A stretch of DNA of 64,000 bases from Antitrichia curtipendula (Eukaryota > Streptophyta > Bryopsida > Hypnales > Leucodontaceae): positions 27,236,696 to 27,300,695 of the forward strand of contig OX579638.1 in the NCBI GenBank assembly GCA_951230915.1. The letters run 5' to 3'. The notes beneath the pieces were generated by a model. That model saw only the letters and a list, made by a program, of their open reading frames with translations, was not told the origin of the DNA and did no database searches. Positions 1 to 10,849 of the stretch are shown one piece after another; position 1 is the first letter of the stretch; each line of letters opens with the position of its first letter. The translations under genes were made by a program, and so were the position numbers.

Positions 1-599
1 CTGCCACTGTGAGGGTCGACATAGCCCAAATCATGATTGATTACGCTGTAGATGTAAAGTTTAAAGCCCCAGAGCGGGAAAGAAGACAATGATGGTGGGA
101 ACAGCGTCTTGAAACTCGGGAATCTGCCTGAACCGTAGATCAATCAATGATCTCATGCTTGTTGCGAATCCAGTGCAAACACTCGATTGCTTTTAGGTTT
201 TCTTCAGCCATTCACTAGCCAGCATGCACAGCCTTCATAGCCTTTATTCATTTGAGTCACTGTCGAACATAGCCTTCGATTTCAGATATTCCATTCAACC
301 GATGTTTCAATCGCAACCACTTAAGGAAGTAAACAGTTCGTAATTCAGGTATCGTATACATTGCAAACCATGGCAAGCGCCAGGTAGTTACTTTCATACA
401 TGAACGAGTCTAGTTCAGACGTTTTCCATAATCAGCATCTAAGCCTGGGTAGTACTCCTGACTACAACAGCCAACGTCAATTTGACGAGTTGAGGAACTT
501 GCTTCAAGGGAAAAAAATAAAAATCCACAAGTTCTCAACCCCAAACCCACCAGTCCTCAGTCCTACAGAGTGATATTCTACAGGTGCTTGCTTGCTCTG
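1..599. other. 3' flank of the MYND gene, no gene seen
   Basis: No open frame with recognisable protein similarity is visible on either strand. The stretch lies just downstream of the stop codon of the minus-strand MYND gene and probably holds its 3' UTR. Confidence 0.5.
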
Positions 600-2550
600 C
601 TAGGAGATTTGAAAGGAAGCGAAGCAATTGAGAAAATCGGCTTTCTCTTTCTCTCTGGCACGATCCAACTCCTCCTCGAGATCTTTCGCTATGAAATGAA
701 AATCTTCGGTGTCGACAGAGTCGTGGTGAACGTGACTCGGCGGATGTGCAGCTTCTTCGATTGCAGGTTCGGGATGGGGCGGAACCAGGTTGCGTTGAAC
801 CTCCAGATCCTCCAGACGTTCCTGCTCCTTTCTAATAGTGGCATCGACCTCTTCGCCCACGTTTGCACGATAAAGCTCGTTAAGGAGGCGATAGTCCACT
901 CCACACTGTTCGCACTGCTCTCGATCGATGTGTGCTTTGCAATACCAAATGCCTTCACGGCGGTACACGCCGTTCACCTCTTCACTTCCATCAGAATCCT
1001 GCACACATGACTTCAAATCTTATGAGCATTCCTGAAGTCCGAATTGAGTAAAATTCATGCTAGGCCCACACAGGCTTCGGAGATGGGACTGGTAAACAGT
1101 CTAAATTCGAATTTTGCTTATTGAAGAGATAAAAAAACTGTTTCAACACTACTTGCACAGTTCTAATTTGTCTTTGACACAATCCTGGTAGAAATGTTGG
1201 GTTGATTGGCGTTCCAAAGATTGGCAGGATTGGTATTTGAGAAAATGTCGCAAAAAGATCACAGCTAAACTATATAATCTGTAACTACTCTTACGGAAAT
1301 GGTCTGTTATTCAGTTTTCCAGCTTTGTGTGGCCCTGCCTTCATCAATTACGCACACTTAACCTTAAACCCTAAACTCATCAACATACGTCACAAAGACG
1401 ACCAGAGGTAAAAGGTTAGTACCTTCACGAGATCACTTTCCTCTGCATCGACTCTATCTAGCGCTTCCTTTACATTTGCTCTGAGATGGTCTCGAGCGGA
1501 CATCCCTGAGGAAGAAGCTCTGTTTTCATTTGGGGATACGGTAAAAGGACAATCATTTTTTTCTCCGTTCTGGAACATCTTCAACAGCGATGTGGCCTGC
1601 TCGTGCATGGCCACCACCTGCGGAATTCGGTAATATCGATCCATGATTCGTTTACACATAGATATGCACTTCTGAAGCACACTGCAGGTACCGGGGGCAG
1701 ACTTTTTCTCATACACGGCTTGGAACATGCTCAGAAGCTCAAGCATCTCAGACCGCAACTCCGAATCTGCAGGGGCAAGTTCCTGCCAGGGCTAAACGAG
1801 CAAGTGAGTCAAACTAGTAGACAGTCAAGAAGTATAAACCAAACTGCAAGCAAGAAATTATGCGCAAAATTACATATGTTAATCGTCTAAACATATTCTC
1901 TCTACCAGTTAAAGAATTCACACGGTTACGTACATCGATTGTCTAAATATGATCTCTCTCAGTTAAGAAATTCAGTTTCGTAAAGGTAAATTCATAAACT
2001 GTCTACCAGCTCGGATGTAAAATCGAACATTACTATTCTTTGAACAAGATCTCACCTCTCCAGCGTTCGGTGTGGCTAGGCCTTCAGAGAACTGGAAACC
2101 ATTCGAAGGCGCTGTGTCGCTCCCGCAAGATGACTCGTGAATGAGCGAATGTGCGGCTTGATGTTCCGTGGAGCAGTAGTAAGCAGATTTGCAATTAGGG
2201 CACCGGGTCAGTACCCGAAACCCTAAGCAAAACGCACAGATTTCCCCTACAAAGGGAGCAGAGACGTCTGCAGAAACATCTGCAAAGAGTTCGGGTGACT
2301 CAGAGACGATTCCGCTTCGATCCTTCGCCGGAGTTTGCGGAGATTGCACGATCGGAATTTTGTGTTTGCTTTCAAACCCGCCATCCCATATCGAGAAATC
2401 GGCGAACAACCCATTGGTGTATTCGTATAATTGCCCATAATCGTGAAATTCTTGCAACCGATCAGGCCCCTGTGCAATCACGAGACACAAAGATTTGATA
2501 ATTTCACCCGAGTTATCAGAACTTTCACTCTTCTTCTGTATACATCGCAT
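600..2550 (-). CDS. MYND-type zinc finger protein, 3 exons, about 417 aa
   Basis: Exons read on the minus strand are 2550-2056, 1782-1423 and 998-600. Both introns are GT-AG and phase 0 (donors GTGAGA and GTACTA, acceptors GGCAG and TGCAG). The ATG at 2550 is the first in frame. A MYND finger occupies residues 105-142: CAFC, then RCPNC, then YYCS, then H and the final C. The usual sixth Cys is a His here (YCSTEHQ), which could still bind zinc. Exon 3 has a second Cys/His cluster (WYCKAH followed by CEQCG) and a Glu/Lys-rich helix-like tail. MYND fingers bind short proline-containing peptides in partner proteins; the specific role here is unknown. The flanking exons join in frame without stops, so the model is good, but an extra upstream exon cannot be excluded. 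Confidence 0.8.
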
Positions 2551-3675
2551 TCACTTCTTGTAATGGCCATCAAGCGATATTCAAATCAGAGAACATCTCC
2601 AACTTGGCAAAATCGAACATGATGCATACACTCGCCTAGAAAGTGATCAATTACTGGACGAAAAGTGCGAAAGGAGAGAGAAGGAAATGCGTGCCTGCAC
2701 GGCACCGGTGTCGTCCAGCGACAAGTCGGCGAAAGGGGCGAGTGCTTCCTCCTCCATGGGATCCTGCGTCCTTCTCAAAACTTCTTCATCACATTAAGAC
2801 CCAAAACGCCAGATCAACACAGCTTGAAAACAGGAAAGAAAAAGCAGATTGCGCGAAGACTCTATACGCGACTGTGAACCCCAAAACCCTAAATCCTAAA
2901 ACCCTAGAGGGAGGGTGGTCTTCTTCGGTTCCGATCTCGTGTAGTGATCTCCGTGAGGGCAGTTCGAAGTCCAGATCAAGATCACCAAGAAGTATGCTTG
3001 GAAACTTGCAATCTTTACACTGATCCGTGCTTTGCAATTTGCAGTGCTTGGCAGTAGTGATGCTTATCCTCATCGACTTCTACCGACAAGGGCAGTCCTT
3101 TGTGGTGAATAAAGGTATGTCCTCACTCAGTGTGTTGTTAGTGTGTTGTTAAAGAGTGTTCTTAGTGAGGGTCTTAGGAACGAATTTAGACCGACTTCTG
3201 GACTTCCGGATTCACATTGCAAACATCACTCCCCTAACACCAAGTGCGAACATAAGTAAGAGCAAAACATTCAAAAGATGAATATTGACAGCGGACAATC
3301 CTGTGTACAGTGGCGTGATCAGTCGACTCACGAGGTACTATAGTTCAGTTCAGTCAGACGGGATAATACAGTCATACTAATTATAGACGAGAAGCAAGCC
3401 ACACTAATTATAAAAGGAGCTCTGGTTCAGAGATTTCCCATTTTCCCTTTCAAATAAAGAACCAATTTGGCTGAGAACAAGCTACTTGCCGTAATATACA
3501 GTACTGATCTCTCGAAGCAATCTATGAGTGTCCAAGAGATGAAACAACTCTATCGTGGGCCATTGTGACCCAGAAAATAATCATCCTGTGTAATTGAATT
3601 AAAAGAGCTCTAAGAAGAAATCTACAGAGTACACTAACTGAATTAGTTTGTTTGATCAAAGACAGTACAAGCTAA
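2551..3675. promoter_or_regulatory. Intergenic region with telo-box-like motifs upstream of the MYND gene
   Basis: Around 2878-2907 three telomere-like motifs occur (AACCCTAAATCC, AAAACCCTAG and a variant). Such motifs are common in plant promoters of growth-related genes. A short plus-strand stretch at about 3058-3116 ending in a good GTATGT donor could be an exon, but no continuation was found downstream. Nothing else is recognised between 3120 and 3675. Confidence 0.35.
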
Positions 3676-6600
3676 TCAAGTTGCAAGGCTGTCTAATAAC
3701 AGGGGAGGGAAATTCAAGGTGAGGAGATCTTGAGGGTAGCTCATGTACTTGGAGAGCGCCAGCACCCAGGCCACGACGTTGACGACCTCGGTAGCCAATT
3801 TCAGGCCTTCCTTTCCTGCGGATTTTACAGGAGTCTCGGCGTATGTTCGCACGTACTGTCCCAGGAGGCCAATATAAGCAGTGGTGCAAAAGGGGTGCAG
3901 CTGCTGAAGGATACTTCCCATACCCACAATCAGGGGGCAGCAGTCCAGAGCTTGCTTTTTCATGCGGCTGGTCAGAGTTCCTAGATGACTATCCAACACG
4001 TATCTCGGCAGTTGGGAAATCGTGACGAGAAACAGAAGGAGAGCACAACCGTCAGCTGGCCTGGTGGCAATATAAATAGAGTTAACAGGTGTGTATAGGC
4101 CGCAAAGGTGCAATTGCTTTCGCAGCTCTCCAAGCAGGCGGCTCTTGACTTCCGTATTCTCCACAGTGGTACCCACTCTGGAATCCCCAATGTCTGCAAG
4201 CACTGCTTTGTTCATGGCATCCACAGCATATGAAATCGTACTTGATTCAAACTTCGCGGACGCACGTAAATGGGACCCGAGAAGGCAGCGAAGCAGTAGA
4301 ATCTGTCCAATTCGGGACACGATCTCCAACCAAGTAGTCCATCCCGGGGCATTCACACCCGCACGAGCGATGTATTCGGTGTATACCAGGGAACCCGGGT
4401 CAGGAATGGACGAACTTGGAGTCAACACACGCTGGAGGGACTCCAAGCAGTCGCTCATTTCACTGGATTCCACTCTGGATGAAAGATGCATCACTGCCTG
4501 CCGAATGCCATGTGTGAGCTGAAAACCTAACAGCCGATCCAATCCAGCTAAACCTGCGGATCCGAGGGCAGTTTGTAACAATGCCATCGTGCGCAATCCC
4601 ACGAGCTCTTGCCCTTGAGCGTCGAACCAGCCGCTCATGGGTACTAGGTACATTGAACTCGAAGGGTGGGTCAGTTGCAGGAGCTTATGAGCCAAACGCC
4701 CCATGAAATTGCTCGCCCTGGAGGAGTCTTTGGCAGGGGCAGGGAACTGGGGAATGGGTTTAGCAGGATCCTGGTACACGCTCTGCCAGTTCTGCACCTT
4801 CCGTTTCACGAACTCATTGCACTCTTGCTCGGTGTTGTAATTAATAATGCGTGCGAACTCCTCATGCCACAGCTGAAGTCCGTGCACATGCACGTAGTCC
4901 TGGAAATACTCCATGGATCGTCGTTGTGCTTGTAACGACATCTGGAGCTCTTGCACTTGCTCCTCCAGCTCGGCTACACCAGTTGTCGGGAATACTAAGA
5001 TTGTGTGCAGGGATGTGGCCACCTGCTTCACAAGCTGCTTTCGTATCCCGATTTCCAGAAGCTGCCAAGGGTCGACTTCAATGGCTCCCATGAACGTCTT
5101 CTTCATGGCCATGATACCTTGCGTGAACACAGCCACCCGATGTGTTGCTTTGGCCAGTTTGTATCTCTGTTCCGGCTGAGCGAAGTCACGCAAACTCTCC
5201 TTCTCGAGACGCCCAGGCAACTCGTGCAGTTGTTTCGTCTGTACAGCAATCACGTCGTTGAGGATGCTGAACATACTGACAGGTATGATCTCCATTACCG
5301 ACCGCACGTAGGCTACTAACTCTGAAGAGTAGTACTCTGAAACTGAATAAAGGTCCATACTGCCAGATTGGGAGATTCGAAGCAGTGGAATGTCAAGGAT
5401 GGATCGGAGCTTGAAAAACAAGCAGGAGAGCTTGAGAACCGTGAAAGGCTCAGCGTTGATGCGGGCATGGATCTGAGGGGTGAAGCCTACAATGAGACCC
5501 CAGGCGTAGGATGCATCACTGATCAGGGAGACAGTAGCCAGCACACCCTCTTGTACATTCAGAGTGCGCACCATTTGCTTCAACTGGGTCCGAGTTTCAG
5601 CAAGGTATTGCTTAATTTGGAGACTGCTCTCAATCTGATGAAATTGCTCAACTTCCTGCAGAGCCAAAATCATCTGTTGGATCTTTCGAACAGCGCGCGA
5701 AGCTTCGATTTTACACTCCAAAGCTCGTACTTGTTGTCCCATCTGAAGAAACCAGTTCTGCATATTTGTATCCTTCACTTTTCGAGAGAGCACCTTCGAT
5801 CCCGAGAAAAAATCAGAGAGTTCCTGCATGCATTCGGCTGCATGGTTCTGGCATTTCAGCCACTGGGCTTCCTTTCCCTCAAGAAGCTCACCATACACTC
5901 GCTTCAGCTCAAATTCCAGGGTCGCCGTGTCCAAGATGAGGGATAGAAGCATGTCGCTGCTACTGGCCCCACCCACAGCCACAACCACATCCTTCAGCTT
6001 CTTATTTGTGGTGTTCTGATGCAGAAGCAGCCAGCGAAGAGCAATATTGCTGTCGCGTAAGCATGACACCAGGATTGGCATGTTGCTCAAAACAAACTCC
6101 TGAGTTAGTACACCTTCCGACAGAAAACCTCGCAACTCCCCCAGCAACTCAGGCACTCGGGTGCCATAGGTACGTGCAAACTCTTTTACTTGTTGCAGCG
6201 CGAGTATAGGGGCCAGGGCAGCTTTGGCAGCTTTGTACTGATCCCACCCGGCCGACAGATCCACCATGAAACCCATGAAGATTGGAACGACCCACCATCC
6301 GAGCAGAAACTTGTCCACGATGTCTTTCATTACCAGACTCTCATTTTGCAAAATCTCTGGTATGAAATTGAGAAGGACGTACAAACAAGCAGCCTGTCCT
6401 CCCAGTGCAGCACAGCGATGCTCCGGATTGGGATAATGACGCAGCTGGTTGTAAAGATCATCAGTTCGCAACCGAGCAATAGCTAGTCTCAGCAACCGTT
6501 TGGGCAAAGAAAAGCGGTTGCACATCTCCTCTGCGTTCGACGGCAGAATCATGTTGGGCTCCGAGGCCGGCGGAGGGCTGGATCCCTGAAGGAGTGACGC

Positions 6601-7293
6601 CAACGATGCGACTGATGCAAAAGCGGAGCTAGCTTTCGGCGGGAGCGGCACACATCGGCACAACGATTGGATTGCCTCGAAGTTAACGAAATCACTGGAG
6701 CCTCGACACCGACAATGCGCCACCAAAAGCTGTTCTCTGAGACTCCCCGTCATCCGATGCTCCAGCAGAAGCAGAAGCACCCCGTGCAGCACCAGCGCCT
6801 CCACGAGGAGCTGCCGACCCTCCTCGTCCTCCAGCACACTCTCCGCGGACTCCTGCAAGAACGCGCCTGCTCTAACTTGCAGCAGATCGTCAGTGAACCG
6901 GCTCAAGTCTTTGTAATACTTCACGATACCATCGAAGAGCCAAAAACACCGCTCCACCACACTGCCGCACTCCTCTCGAAACTCGTCATCCAGAAGCGCA
7001 AGCGTCGAGTTCGCCTCAACCTGCTCCTCGAATAGTTCCGGGGATTTGAAATACTTGAAATCAAACAAGAGGGCCGCGTACTTTCCCCCGCTCTCGGATG
7101 ACGATTGCTGCTGCAACACCGAAGGTGCGTGCTGCGAGAGACGCAGCAGCTCCGCCACGAGAGCTTGTCCTCGACTCACGAACCCGAGCAATACTTCCCC
7201 TGTCCTCGTCTCCATTACCACCCTGTGCTTGCTGCTGCTCTTCAGCAACAACCCTCGCCCCCTCCCCGGCGAGGTGTCGACTAACGACGACAT
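3676..7293 (-). CDS. WASHC5: Strumpellin (WASH complex subunit 5), single exon, 1205 aa
   Basis: One uninterrupted frame of 1205 residues matches strumpellin along its whole length; animal orthologues are about 1160 residues. Recognisable blocks in order are VAELLRLSQHAP (near residue 50), FKYFKSPELFEE, PIFMGFMVDL, FHQIESSLQIKQYLAETR, VSEYYSSELVAYVRSVMEII, RIINYNTEQECNEFV, GLAGLDRLLGF and NKAVLADIGD. In animals and Dictyostelium strumpellin is a large helical scaffold of the endosomal WASH complex, which activates Arp2/3 to build actin on sorting endosomes. The first 26 residues before METRTGEVLL are lineage-specific; that second Met (7215) is an alternative start. The gene has no introns while neighbouring genes are split. 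I see no frameshift or stop, so it looks functional. Other WASH subunits are not in this window. Confidence 0.93.
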   Translation of the reverse strand: MSSLVDTSPGRGRGLLLKSSSKHRVVMETRTGEVLLGFVSRGQALVAELLRLSQHAPSVLQQQSSSESGGKYAALLFDFKYFKSPELFEEQVEANSTLALLDDEFREECGSVVERCFWLFDGIVKYYKDLSRFTDDLLQVRAGAFLQESAESVLEDEEGRQLLVEALVLHGVLLLLLEHRMTGSLREQLLVAHCRCRGSSDFVNFEAIQSLCRCVPLPPKASSAFASVASLASLLQGSSPPPASEPNMILPSNAEEMCNRFSLPKRLLRLAIARLRTDDLYNQLRHYPNPEHRCAALGGQAACLYVLLNFIPEILQNESLVMKDIVDKFLLGWWVVPIFMGFMVDLSAGWDQYKAAKAALAPILALQQVKEFARTYGTRVPELLGELRGFLSEGVLTQEFVLSNMPILVSCLRDSNIALRWLLLHQNTTNKKLKDVVVAVGGASSSDMLLSLILDTATLEFELKRVYGELLEGKEAQWLKCQNHAAECMQELSDFFSGSKVLSRKVKDTNMQNWFLQMGQQVRALECKIEASRAVRKIQQMILALQEVEQFHQIESSLQIKQYLAETRTQLKQMVRTLNVQEGVLATVSLISDASYAWGLIVGFTPQIHARINAEPFTVLKLSCLFFKLRSILDIPLLRISQSGSMDLYSVSEYYSSELVAYVRSVMEIIPVSMFSILNDVIAVQTKQLHELPGRLEKESLRDFAQPEQRYKLAKATHRVAVFTQGIMAMKKTFMGAIEVDPWQLLEIGIRKQLVKQVATSLHTILVFPTTGVAELEEQVQELQMSLQAQRRSMEYFQDYVHVHGLQLWHEEFARIINYNTEQECNEFVKRKVQNWQSVYQDPAKPIPQFPAPAKDSSRASNFMGRLAHKLLQLTHPSSSMYLVPMSGWFDAQGQELVGLRTMALLQTALGSAGLAGLDRLLGFQLTHGIRQAVMHLSSRVESSEMSDCLESLQRVLTPSSSIPDPGSLVYTEYIARAGVNAPGWTTWLEIVSRIGQILLLRCLLGSHLRASAKFESSTISYAVDAMNKAVLADIGDSRVGTTVENTEVKSRLLGELRKQLHLCGLYTPVNSIYIATRPADGCALLLFLVTISQLPRYVLDSHLGTLTSRMKKQALDCCPLIVGMGSILQQLHPFCTTAYIGLLGQYVRTYAETPVKSAGKEGLKLATEVVNVVAWVLALSKYMSYPQDLLTLNFPPLLLDSLAT

Positions 7294-9330
7294 AGCTAAA
7301 AATGGCTTGGGCTACACCAACAAGCATCCGGGGATAGGGTACGGGCCACGCTTTCAAACCTATATCAGATAATAGCTATTCAATATCATTGGCACTCTGA
7401 ACAACCACCACAAGCTACGAAACTGCTCATGCCCTGATAATGAACTCTAGAATCATCAAGAAAAGTCACACAGGGTTGGCTATTATCCCAAACATATAAA
7501 TCCAGCAAGTGTTTAAATATGCTAAATTTTCACCTTGAAGACATTCACTGCAAATTCAGTAGCAGAAATCACAGGGACATCATTACAACTTGTTAACCTG
7601 AAAGAATGGATGCAGTCGGCCATTCACTAGACTCCCAGTCGCACCTGGACCGCAACAAGAACAATCCTTTGAAACACAACGCTGTTGCCCCTGCCAGTTG
7701 ATCTCCACAGGAGTATCATTCTGCTCCCGTTTCTTTTTTAACAGATCATCGAAGAGTCAGGCTCCTTCAATCCTACAGAGAGACATTGACAATTTATCTC
7801 TCAGTTCGCAGAACACTTGCGTTGTACGAAATCACATGTTATTCTCAACTTCAATGTGGCGCTGATCTGCCATTCACTAGACTCCCAAAACAGCAGGCCC
7901 TCCCTTCACCTACGTGTCTCACTCAGCAGCGTCCTTCATACCATGTCAAAAATCCTCGCGAAACTCCTTCATGGATGCCGATCGCTAGAACCTCGCATTG
8001 CTCAGAAAATGGCTGTGCCAGAACCAAACATCAGGGCAGCCATCGTCACATGCCGCCCATCCACAAACTCTTACACCGTGGCCTTGTCAATGACCGCGGT
8101 CGAACGACGTTCACAAACGGAGTACCAACACGATCTCAAATTTCTCACGCCCCTGAAGATTAAACAGTCCACACTCCGTCAGCCCGGGAAGTTGAGTCAA
8201 AATTACATACAAACTAGTCAGACGATTAAAAAAACCCGAAACAATACCATGAGCTGCGCCCAAAATCGTCACTAATGAATTGGTAAAGAAGAAAGCCAAA
8301 ATTTGTGAAATTCCACCCCCATCAATGACGAAAGTCAAGAAATTCAAACTTAGAACCTAGTGCTTCCTAAATCCATGCACTCACCAAGAATCTAATCTAT
8401 TTGCTAGGATAGCTTTTGTCATATCATAAATTGATGAAAAGTTAAAATTAGTCTTTGCTGTGGCATCTGACGGAATCCCCCCAAACAAACAAAAATCATC
8501 TATGCACTGACGAAATCCACTACAAGATCCTTCAATTCAAATCCAAGTGAATTCCGAGTTCGTCACCAACAATAACAAGGTGAGTGCGAAGACCATGTCC
8601 CTCAAGTACTACAGCAAAGACAACTAATCCTCAAATTGTGATTCAATCATTCACGATACGAACTAGGATGGAATCCGTACAAGAACCGCACTTCATGGAT
8701 GAATTTCGCAATTCTCAATTAATCGTAGTGCCTGAAATGGAGCTGGCGAAAGAACACGATTGCAGATAGTGAACCCTAAAAATCCTCTGATGGCTGAGGT
8801 GAAAGAATCCTGTGCGATTGAACAAAAACCAAATCCCGACGGGTACTGCAGCAGTGCCATGGATTCGAATACAAGTGAATCTGGAGTTCTTCCCCAACCA
8901 TCACAAGGTGTGTGCGAAGACATTTCTCTCAAAGTATTAGAGCAAAGACAACCAATCCTCAAATTGTGATTCAATCATTCAAGATACGAATTAGGATGGA
9001 ATCCGTACAAGAATCGCACTGCAAGCATGAATTTCGCAATTCGCCATCAATCCTAGTCTCTGAAACGGAGCTGATGAGAGCAGAAGATTCCCAAATCCCA
9101 CCAATGGCGTAGTTGAGGTGAAAGATTCCTGTGCGATTGAACAAAAACCTAATCCCGGCGGGTGCTGCAGCAGTGGCGTGAAGAAGAAGAAGGAATGAGG
9201 AGTACCTGGATCGAAGCGGAGAAGCTCAAGATTGATGAAGGAGCGGGATGAGCGAGTGAGTGCGAGGGCGAGGCTTCTCAGACAAGCACGGGAACAAATG
9301 GGAGAAATCGGAATGCGCGTGGGCATTCAA
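7294..9330 (-). promoter_or_regulatory. Probable 5' leader and promoter of the strumpellin gene
   Basis: No protein-coding frame is convincing here. Minus-strand sequence holds several splice-like sites, for example a donor after ATCCAG near 9208 and acceptors TATAG near 7365 and TTTAG just before the strumpellin ATG. This fits a spliced, non-coding 5' leader. The stretch contains a direct duplication (8530-9178). The leader assignment is inference; transcript data would decide. Confidence 0.4.
8530..9178. repeat. Imperfect direct duplication, unit about 320-326 bp
   Basis: The same blocks recur with an offset of 320-326 bp. GGATGGAATCCGTACAAGAA starts at 8668 and again at 8994; CCTGTGCGATTGAACAAAAA is at about 8809 and 9129; CCTCAAATTGTGATTCAATC is at about 8631 and 8959. 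Copies differ by scattered substitutions and small indels. Both lie in the probable strumpellin leader. Confidence 0.85.
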
Positions 9331-10720
9331 GATTTTGAGAGCGGGAGGCAAGGATAACGGGGGTGGCCGTGGGCGATCCTCGGCACCAAGTCTCCCTCAA
9401 AACGCAGACTCAAAATGGTGCTCAAAATGGAGGCTCAAAACGGTGGAGTCACATGACTGCCCGCCCAGCCTGTGTCTTCTGCCCGCGACACCTGTCCGCC
9501 CGCCCAAAAAAATTTGGCGATTTATAAAGACTTGGTCCAGAGGTCAACGACAAGGGTGTAAGAATTTCAAGTTCTTGGGGGCAATATTTCACCAATTCCA
9601 TCCGAGCTAGGACTGGATATTTGTCTAATTTTTTTGGTACTGTAAACGGTGGTCTGGGGTGGCATTCCTTGCTGAATAACAAATTAATGTTGGGAAATGT
9701 GATTGAATGAATGCTTGAAATTAACAAAGAATATTTTTTTTTATACAAAAAAATTATTATTAAAAAAAAAAATCCAAATATTTGACATCTATTCTTAGAA
9801 AAATGTTTGCAAGCTTGTCGGTGGGGTGCGGTGATAGTAAATTATGCACTCCAAAGGTAAACACAAAGTTTTAATAATAACATAGGATAGACAACTTCAT
9901 ATTGCACTTCATTGTCATTGTCACTTGAATAATAAAGTAATTCTACCTAAATGCAATACTTATTCAAGATTTGCAAATCTTGAGGGTAGGGACAAAATAA
10001 AATGATGTGAGCTTGTTAGGAAATGGTTTAGGAAACCAACAAATTTAATTTCATATTTTTCCAAGCTTGTATAAATATAATACAAATTTTTAAAACAAAT
10101 GTGTAGACTCACCTACTATGAACATGAGACTAACACCCAAGTGTGCATAGAAAAAATCCAAAGTGACACATTCTAAGCTTGGATCACACATGGGTGATTG
10201 GTTATTGCAAAGCCCACTAACAACTTGTTGGAATTCCACCTGTCTACTTTGGGTCCAATTGTACTTGGATATAGGTCGTTTTTTAGATATCCATAAGCAA
10301 CTTGTGTTGGATTTAGGTTGTGTTACTTTATCATACCTAGTTACATCAAGGTCAACAAAATTTAAAGTAAAAATAGATTTTTTTTTTTTTTTTGAAATTA
10401 CTGCAAGAGAGAGTTGAAAAACAAATAAAGTATTGTTGCAAATGCCAAACTATTAGGAAATGGCCTCATGAAAATTTCAGAATGGGTCACCTGAAAACCT
10501 CAAAAATGATAAATTTGTCACCCTCTTTTATTGTTCCTATTGTGAAGGCAATAAATTCTTGAAAAACAATTACTAGAAAATGTTAATAATTGTACAAGCG
10601 GCTGCTGAACTACTTTTCCCAACTTTACTTAATTGAAAAAAAGTAAAATAATAATTCAGCACTATTCACCTTACCACCTGCTGCGCAGCTCAAGCTTCCC
10701 GATTCTCCCCTTTTGAAAAG
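9331..10720. other. AT-rich intergenic DNA, no gene seen
   Basis: This stretch separates the divergent strumpellin and PinX1-like genes. It has poly-T/poly-A runs near 9725-9770 and 10380. No frame with protein similarity was seen. Confidence 0.5.
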
Positions 10721-10734
10721 ACCCTAACCCTAAC
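10721..10734 (+). promoter_or_regulatory. Telo-box (ACCCTAACCCTAAC)
   Basis: Two tandem CCCTAA units lie about 115 bp upstream of the ATG of the PinX1-like gene. In plants telo-boxes are enriched in promoters of ribosome-biogenesis and translation genes, which suits a nucleolar G-patch protein. Confidence 0.55.
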
Positions 10735-10849
10735 TTCGTAGGTCCTTTGAGTTTTGGACGATCGCTCCGGCGCTCGCTCCTGGCTCCATCGCCCCCTTCT
10801 ACGCCACTTCTTCAATCACTTCTGCCACTACACCTTTGTTCTGTTCACC

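Noticed and set aside
2643..3023. Open frame of 126 residues near the MYND promoter
   Set aside because: It runs through telo-box-like CCCTAA repeats, has low-complexity composition and no recognisable domain.
7786..8275. Overlapping plus-strand ORFs of 125 and 152 residues
   Set aside because: Neither has known motifs, and both overlap the probable minus-strand leader of strumpellin.
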